NCBI GenBank assembly: GCA_028824295.1
Contig: JAPPED010000008.1
Location: forward strand, 93,421-157,420
Origin: Rhodospirillales bacterium
GTDB lineage: Bacteria > Pseudomonadota > Alphaproteobacteria > TMED109
DNA: 64,000 nucleotides
Direction: 5' to 3'
The translations under genes and the position numbers were made by a program. This document shows positions 58,561-64,000 of the stretch, one piece after another. The notes beneath the pieces are model-generated. The model saw only the letters and a program-made list of their open reading frames with translations. It ran no database searches and was not told the DNA's origin. Position 1 is the stretch's first letter. The number at the start of each line of letters is the position of its first letter.

Positions 58561-60771
58561 ATGCCGCAGCGCGCCTCCAAAGGGGCAAGCGACAGGGCCG
58601 GATCGGAGGCGTTGAAACAACGGGTCACCACGCCAATCCTGCTGCAAATGCACGCGTCGGAATGTGGTGCCGCGTGCCTCGGCAGCATTCTGGCCTACTT
58701 CGGGCGGCGGGTACCGCTTACGGAATTGCGCGAGAAGTGCGAGGTGAGCCGAGACGGCAGCAGTGCCGCGAGCATCGTGCGCGCCTCGAGGCACTACGGT
58801 CTTGAATGCAATGGACTAAGTGTACGAGCCGAGCAACTGACCAAGCTGCCGTTACCACTGATCCTGTTCTGGCAGTTCAGTCATTTCATCATCCTCGAAG
58901 GATTCGATGGCCGCTACTATTATCTCAACGACCCGTCCACCGGGCGACGCCGGCTTTCCACCGAAGAGTTCACCAAGGGCTACAGCGGAATCGCGTTGCG
59001 CTTCAAGCGTGGCGCCGATTTCCGACCCGGAGGCGAATGGCCTGGCTTGTTCAGGCAATTGGGCGCCTTGCTCGCCGGATCATGGCGAGCACTGATCGGG
59101 GTAGCTTCCTGCGCGCTCATGTTGACGGTGCTGGCGCTCGTTGTTCCCGTAGCTCTCGGTGCCTTTGTGGACGATGTCCTGGAAACACGAGGGGCTTGGG
59201 GCGGATTGGTGGCGGCCTTGCTGGGCGGCGGTGCCCTGGTCTACGTCCTGTCCCTGCTGAAGCACCGGTTCCTGAGGCGGCTTGCGGTAAGAATTTCGGT
59301 GGTCGGCTACAGCCGGGGAGTGTCGCGGCTGCTGCGGTTGCCGGTGGAGTTCTTTGACCACAGACTGGTCGGCGATCTGACGGACCGGGTTTCGTCCATC
59401 GACAGAATTGCGAAGAACCTGACGGACCAGTTTCTTGTCCTCATCGTCGACATCGCGATGAGCGCGGTGCTGCTTATCGCGATGTTGGCCTATGACTTCC
59501 TGCTGACTCTGATCGTGCTGTTGCTCGCCATTCTGCACGGGATGTTGGCGCATTTCCTCCAAGCGCTCCGGGCTGTTCGAAGTCAGGCGATGAGGCGTGA
59601 ACAGGGCTTGCTGATCGGCGTCGGCATGCAAATGTTGAGTCATGCGGACAACCTGCGCACGACGGGATCGGACGATCGATTTTTTTCGCGCTGGAGTGGC
59701 CAGCAGGCGCGGGAACTGCATACGCGCCAGCTCTACTCGGAGTTGAGTTCGGTCAACGCTGCGCTTCCGGGCTTGATCGCTGCGCTTCGTAGCGCGGCAG
59801 TCCTTGGGGTCGGTGCAAGTCTGGTGATCGCAGGTGAAATGACGCTGGGGACGCTGGTCGGGTTCTACATCTTGGCTGAAATGTTCCTGGCGCCGATCGG
59901 GCGCTTCCTGGAGTTCGCCGATAAACGCCAGGCACTGGAAACCGACTTGCAGCGACTGGAAGACATCTCGAAGACCGCGGAAGACCCGGTTTTCAGTCGC
60001 CGGGTTCCGGATTCGGAGACGATCCCGACGTTCAACGGTCGGCTCCAACTTGCCGGCGGCTTGGAACTACGAAACGTCACTTTCGGTTACAACAAGAGCC
60101 GGCCGCCTCTGATCAAGGATTTCAACCTCGTGATCAAGCCGGGGCAGCGGGTCGCCGTGGTGGGGCCCAGCGGCTCCGGCAAGTCGACCTTGGCGCGTCT
60201 GGTTTCGGGTATCTGCCGGCCCTGGTCAGGCGAAATCCTGTTTGATGGCCATCTACGCGATGAGATACCCGAGGAAGTGTTGCGGCGGTCCATTTCCATG
60301 GTCGATCAGGATGTCGTGCTGTTTTCAGCGTCCCTTCGCGACAACATCACCTTGTGGAATCCAGCTGTTCCGGATGAGGTCATCATTGCCGCGACGCGAG
60401 ATGCCGCCATCCACGACGAAATCCTGCTCAGGTCACAGGGCTATTCGACCCTTGTCGAGGAAGGCGGGTTGAATTTCAGCGGCGGCCAGCGGCAGCGGCT
60501 GGAAATCGCCCGCGCGTTGGTCGGGAATCCAACCGTGCTCATTCTGGACGAGGCGACCAGTGCCCTCGACGCAGCGACCGAGGAAGATGTCGATGATGCC
60601 TTGCGGCGTCGCGGCGTTACCTGCCTGATCGTGGCGCACCGGCTGAGCACCGTACGCGATTGCGACGAGATCATCGTGCTCGACAAGGGTGTCGAAGTGC
60701 AGCGCGGCACGCACGATGAGTTGATCGCCGACCGGGACGCCACGTACTACAAGCTGGTCAAGTCCGGCTGA
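58561..60771 (+). CDS. NHLP-type peptidase-containing ABC exporter (C39 peptidase)
   Basis: Cleaves the leader from a RiPP precursor and exports the product. Residues about 24-150 are a C39 peptidase with oxyanion Gln29, catalytic Cys35 (SECGAAC), His108 (QFSHFIILEG) and Asp124 (LNDPSTG), all intact. Six membrane helices follow (about 165-450). The ATPase domain has Walker A GPSGSGKST (about 534), signature FSGGQRQR (about 638), Walker B VLILDEATSALD (about 660) and the switch His in IVAHRLST. 736 residues, usual for the family. It begins one base after the adaptor stop, and the second ABC gene starts 8 bases after it. Confidence 0.93.
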   Translation: MPQRASKGASDRAGSEALKQRVTTPILLQMHASECGAACLGSILAYFGRRVPLTELREKCEVSRDGSSAASIVRASRHYGLECNGLSVRAEQLTKLPLPLILFWQFSHFIILEGFDGRYYYLNDPSTGRRRLSTEEFTKGYSGIALRFKRGADFRPGGEWPGLFRQLGALLAGSWRALIGVASCALMLTVLALVVPVALGAFVDDVLETRGAWGGLVAALLGGGALVYVLSLLKHRFLRRLAVRISVVGYSRGVSRLLRLPVEFFDHRLVGDLTDRVSSIDRIAKNLTDQFLVLIVDIAMSAVLLIAMLAYDFLLTLIVLLLAILHGMLAHFLQALRAVRSQAMRREQGLLIGVGMQMLSHADNLRTTGSDDRFFSRWSGQQARELHTRQLYSELSSVNAALPGLIAALRSAAVLGVGASLVIAGEMTLGTLVGFYILAEMFLAPIGRFLEFADKRQALETDLQRLEDISKTAEDPVFSRRVPDSETIPTFNGRLQLAGGLELRNVTFGYNKSRPPLIKDFNLVIKPGQRVAVVGPSGSGKSTLARLVSGICRPWSGEILFDGHLRDEIPEEVLRRSISMVDQDVVLFSASLRDNITLWNPAVPDEVIIAATRDAAIHDEILLRSQGYSTLVEEGGLNFSGGQRQRLEIARALVGNPTVLILDEATSALDAATEEDVDDALRRRGVTCLIVAHRLSTVRDCDEIIVLDKGVEVQRGTHDELIADRDATYYKLVKSG

Positions 60772-60779
60772 CGCGCGAC

Positions 60780-63716
60780 GTGAGGCCGGAGCACACATCG
60801 ATCGCCGAGCTTGCCGCTCGCTCCGGCACGTCCGTGCCTTGCGCCGGCAACCTGCCGGTGCGACTCGACGATCCGGATAGTGTCTGGTTCATCGATCAGG
60901 GCGCCGTCAACCTGTTCCTGGTCGAATTCAAGGACGGAGTGGAGCGGGCCGCACCGCAGCATCTGCTTCGCTGCGAAACGGGCAGGCTGCTGCCGGGTGT
61001 CGCTCCGGACGAAGAAGACGAACACGAGAAGGACACGACGCTCAGCCTGATTGCCAAGGGATCGCCAGGTACCCTTCTGAAACGCCTGCCGGCGGCCTTG
61101 CTGTCGGAGGTTGATCCAGCAGAACTGGCCAATCAGACCGATACTTGGCTCACTGCCGTAACCGACACCCTTTCACGCTTTGCGAGCCACATTCCGCGTC
61201 CGACCGCGCTGGCCGAACCTGGTCTGACTCAGACCCTGGCGCCGTGCACGCTATCCGTCCGGCGCGGCGTGGTTTGGGTTTCCCAACCGTCCCGTGGTGC
61301 CAGCCTGTACATGGATATGGTCGACCAGGCTGAACTTGCCAATGGCGGGAGCTCCCATGAGGCGGTGATACCGCTGACGCGGACGAGCTGGCTCACCTTG
61401 CTCGACGAGGCGACGCTCGCGGGCAACTCGACAGAAACGCTGGCACAGGAGGGGGTGCTGCTGCCGGCCCTTGCCTCATTTCATGCGGTCGCATTCAGCT
61501 TGGAACGCCTCAACCGCCGGCTGGCCGTGGTCGATGACGCGAACCTGGAACGAGAGCGGACCACCAGCCGGCGCACGGCCGAAACGGCGGCCCGGCAGCG
61601 CCTCTTCAATATCTACGACCGGCCGACCGATCGGGATGCTGATGTCGAAGACACGGCACTGGGGGATGCCCTGAGGATCATCGGCCGCCATCAGGGAATC
61701 GATTTCAGGATCCCAGCGCGCTCCGCACTGTCCGATTCTCCGGTCTGCCTCGTCGACGTCCTCGATGCATCAGGCGTACGGGCCCGGCGCGTGCGATTCG
61801 AATCCGGGGGCAGCTGGTGGCGTGGCGACAGCACCGCGCTGCTGGCGTTCCGTGCCAGGGACGGTCAGCCCGTTGCGTTGCTCCCCGGAATGTTTGGGCG
61901 CTACCGGGAGATCGACCCGGTCAGTAAGCGCAGTGTCCGTGTGACGGCGGATCGGGCCGACGCGCTCAAGAAGGAAGCCTGGATGTTCTACCGGCCGCTC
62001 CCGGCCCGGAACGTGAAACCAGGGGACCTGCTGAGAATTGCCCTGCACGGATCGGCTGGGGATCTGGCGCGGCTGGTGATTGCCGGGCTGCCCGGCGGGC
62101 TGATCAAACTGCTGCCGGCGCTCGCGCTTGGATTTGTGGCGAATCACATCGTGGCAGGCGGAAGCGCAGGACTGCTCTACGCCGTGGCCGCGACGCTGGC
62201 AGGGTTCGGCCTGCTCGGCGCACTGCTGCACCTTCTTCAAAGCACCGCAATGATGCGGCTGGAGGGACGCTCGGCGTCAAGGGTCGAAGCTGCTTTCTGG
62301 GACCGCCTCATGCGACTACCGTCGGGCATTCTGCGCCGCCATCCAGCTGGTGATCTGGCCATGTCGGGAATGACGTTCCAAAGTCTTCGCGACGGGTTGC
62401 AGGGGGTCGTTGCGGACAGTCTGCTGTCGGTCGTGTTTCTGCTGCCGGTTTTTGGTGTCATCTTCTTCTACGATTCCGCGCTGGGAATCATCACCCTCGT
62501 CTTCAGCCTGGTCTCGCTGCTGGTTGCCGTAGCCCTAGGTCTGCGCCAGATTTCACCGCACGGGCGCATGATCAACGCCGCCCGCCGCGTGGCCGGCCGG
62601 CTGTTCCAGATCGTGGGCGGTATCGTCAAACTGCGAGTGGAAAGCGCGGAAGGATCGGCCTACGCCATCTGGGCGCGGGACTATCGCGAGCAGAAGCGCG
62701 CCGAACTGGAACTGGGCGCGCTCGAATCGCATTCGCGTGCATTTGCAGCCGCGCTCCCCTTCCTCGCCGGCGGAGTGCTGCTGTTCACGGTGGTCATCGT
62801 GAGCGACCGGAACGTCCCGGTCGGCGATTTCCTCGTTGTCTACACCGTCTTCATTGCATTCCAGTCGGCAATCGCCCGGCTCGGCGAGTCGTTCGGCACC
62901 GTTGCCGCCATGCTGCCGGCATTCAAGCAGATGCGCCCGTTGCTCGCCGCGGTTTCGGAAACTGACGTCGAGGGAGAACCGGTCAACAAATTGGGCGGCG
63001 AAATTCTGTTCGACCGCATTTCGTTCCGATACGAGCCTGATGGTCCGTTGATTCTCGACGATGTAACGATTCACGTCCGGCCCGGCGCGTTTGTCGCGAT
63101 CGCCGGCGAGTCCGGCGCCGGCAAGAGCACCCTGTTCCGGCTCGCGCTTGGAATTGACAGGCCCACCGCGGGCGCGGTGTATTACGACGGACGTGATCTG
63201 CGGCACCTGAACCTGAAACAGGTGCGCCGGAAAATCGGTTCCGTGCCGCAGTCGGTCGGACTGCATCCACAGGATCTTTGGGACAACCTGGTCGGTCACC
63301 ACGAGGAAGTCGCCACCGAGGAAGTATGGACAGCGGTCCGAATCGCCGGAATCGAAGACGAGATCAAGGGCATGCCCATGGGCATGATGACCATGGTCGG
63401 CACCAGCGGGGCGGTGTTGTCGGGTGGCGAGAGTCAGCGCGTCACGATCGCACGCTCGGTGATCGGCAGCCCGCGCATCATGCTGTTTGACGAGGCAACC
63501 AACTGGCTGGACAACGAAAGTCAGGCCGAGGTGATGCGCAACCTGACCGCTCTGACCTCGACCCGGGTGGTCATCGCCCACCGCCTGTCCACGCTGGAAC
63601 AGGCGGATCGCATTTACGTGTTGCAGGCCGGAAAAGTTGTCCAGAGCGGCTCGTTCAGGGGACTCATGGAGACCGACGGGGTCTTCAGAGAGCTGGTCAA
63701 GCGGCAGATCGCTTGA
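60780..63716 (+). CDS. NHLP-type ABC exporter with N-terminal sensor-like domain, no peptidase
   Basis: The second ABC exporter of NHLP loci. The first 420 or so residues have no C39 domain; an early stretch (VWFIDQGAVNLFLVEF to LLRCETGRLLPGV) looks like a cyclic-nucleotide-binding or cupin-like beta roll. Six membrane helices (about 430-700) and an ATPase domain follow, with Walker A GESGAGKST (about 776-784). The signature reads LSGGES in place of LSGGQ (about 880), and Walker B reads IMLFDEATNWLD. The switch His is in VIAHRLST. 978 residues, starting with GTG. It probably forms a heterodimer or works in parallel with the peptidase exporter. Confidence 0.9.
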   Translation: MRPEHTSIAELAARSGTSVPCAGNLPVRLDDPDSVWFIDQGAVNLFLVEFKDGVERAAPQHLLRCETGRLLPGVAPDEEDEHEKDTTLSLIAKGSPGTLLKRLPAALLSEVDPAELANQTDTWLTAVTDTLSRFASHIPRPTALAEPGLTQTLAPCTLSVRRGVVWVSQPSRGASLYMDMVDQAELANGGSSHEAVIPLTRTSWLTLLDEATLAGNSTETLAQEGVLLPALASFHAVAFSLERLNRRLAVVDDANLERERTTSRRTAETAARQRLFNIYDRPTDRDADVEDTALGDALRIIGRHQGIDFRIPARSALSDSPVCLVDVLDASGVRARRVRFESGGSWWRGDSTALLAFRARDGQPVALLPGMFGRYREIDPVSKRSVRVTADRADALKKEAWMFYRPLPARNVKPGDLLRIALHGSAGDLARLVIAGLPGGLIKLLPALALGFVANHIVAGGSAGLLYAVAATLAGFGLLGALLHLLQSTAMMRLEGRSASRVEAAFWDRLMRLPSGILRRHPAGDLAMSGMTFQSLRDGLQGVVADSLLSVVFLLPVFGVIFFYDSALGIITLVFSLVSLLVAVALGLRQISPHGRMINAARRVAGRLFQIVGGIVKLRVESAEGSAYAIWARDYREQKRAELELGALESHSRAFAAALPFLAGGVLLFTVVIVSDRNVPVGDFLVVYTVFIAFQSAIARLGESFGTVAAMLPAFKQMRPLLAAVSETDVEGEPVNKLGGEILFDRISFRYEPDGPLILDDVTIHVRPGAFVAIAGESGAGKSTLFRLALGIDRPTAGAVYYDGRDLRHLNLKQVRRKIGSVPQSVGLHPQDLWDNLVGHHEEVATEEVWTAVRIAGIEDEIKGMPMGMMTMVGTSGAVLSGGESQRVTIARSVIGSPRIMLFDEATNWLDNESQAEVMRNLTALTSTRVVIAHRLSTLEQADRIYVLQAGKVVQSGSFRGLMETDGVFRELVKRQIA

Positions 63717-63806
63717 TTCGATCCCGCAGACCGGCCGGGAGGGCTGTATCAGACTCGTGAACGCGCATTCGACACTCCCTTGGATCCGGGACCGTGGGAC
63801 AAATCA

Positions 63807-64000
63807 ATGAAGAATCCCGTTGACGCGGCAGAATTCCTTGTCTCAAGAGCCGGCGAAGACAGCGACTTTCGCGAACGTCTCCTGGCGAAACCGAAAGCAA
63901 CCATCGAGCAGGAATTCGGCTTAACGCTGGCCGAAGGCCATGTGATTCGTGTGCACGAAGAAACGGATGCTACGACGCACGTGGTACTGCCGCCGCGTAG
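63807..64000 (+). CDS. NHLP leader-peptide RiPP precursor (3' end beyond window)
   Basis: 64 complete codons are visible before the window ends. The product starts MKNPVDAAEFLVSRAG and continues DSDFRERLLAKPKATIEQE, FGLTLAEGHVIRVHEETD and THVVLPPR. This is the nitrile-hydratase-alpha-like leader pattern (FRERLL-x-PKA, FG-x-x-L-x-EG, V-x-E-x-T-D, VVLPP) of NHLP precursors. The TAG in the last three bases is out of frame, so the gene continues; the cleavage site and core are not seen. It lies 90 bases after the second exporter. GGGAC seven bases before the ATG is a weak ribosome binding site. A true nitrile hydratase alpha subunit would have a longer N-terminus. Confidence 0.85.
   Translation, partial: MKNPVDAAEFLVSRAGEDSDFRERLLAKPKATIEQEFGLTLAEGHVIRVHEETDATTHVVLPPR

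Noticed and set aside
63998..64000. TAG at the very end as stop codon of the precursor gene
   Set aside because: It is out of frame: the last full codon is 63996-63998, so the gene continues past the window.

Overview
The window is high-GC chromosomal DNA that reads as an alphaproteobacterium. The 14-gene nuo operon has separate nuoC and nuoD and runs directly into birA, coaX, an RNase J gene, a methylmalonyl-CoA epimerase and a DUF1467 gene. An EipB/DUF1849 protein, a GTP cyclohydrolase II with a degenerate DHBP-synthase-like front, and the tig-clpP order point the same way. I see no insertion sequences, CRISPR arrays, rRNA genes or phage genes. Most of the window is dense housekeeping gene content with many 1-8 base gene overlaps.

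Layout. 1-17.8 kb: tRNA-Asp with a strong promoter, nuoABCDEFGHIJKLMN (respiratory complex I), birA, coaX, rnj, mce, DUF1467. 18-21.4 kb: branched-chain amino acid genes ilvN, ilvC, leuA; the acetolactate synthase large subunit is absent. 21.4-26.9 kb: a complete rod-shape cassette mreB-mreC-mreD-PBP2-rodA. 27-32.3 kb: a DEDDh exonuclease, an FMN reductase, then a zinc island (CDF exporter, znuB, znuC and divergent znuA) with an AT-rich candidate operator. 32.7-35.8 kb: secE-nusG-rplK-rplA-rplJ-rplL with an L10 kink-turn leader; rpoB does not follow. 36.2-38.6 kb: an AceE/MdeB-type homodimeric 2-oxoacid dehydrogenase E1, then tRNA-Leu. 38.7-43.4 kb: trigger factor, clpP, clpS, clpA. 43.4-50.2 kb: ribA, an OmpR-type response regulator, a FemAB-like acyltransferase, a RidA protein, EipB, rpmG, an SDR protein without the catalytic Tyr, and a NIPSNAP protein. 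50.4-55.1 kb: rnr and topA on the minus strand. 55.5-57.9 kb: an MMPL/RND permease.

The accessory system is at the right edge (58-64 kb). It is an NHLP (nitrile hydratase-like leader peptide) type RiPP export locus: a very short membrane-fusion-protein homologue, a C39-peptidase ABC exporter with an intact Cys-His-Asp triad, a second ABC exporter with a large N-terminal sensor-like domain, and the start of a precursor gene whose N-terminus is a clear nitrile-hydratase-like leader. The window ends before the leader cleavage site and core peptide, so the maturation enzymes and the product class cannot be seen. The adaptor apparently lacks the coiled-coil hairpin and lipoyl domains of a normal HlyD protein, which makes this a minimal version of the export apparatus.

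Limits: all calls come from reading the sequence by eye. Start codons were chosen from Shine-Dalgarno spacing, overlaps and usual family length. Promoters and operators are candidates only.
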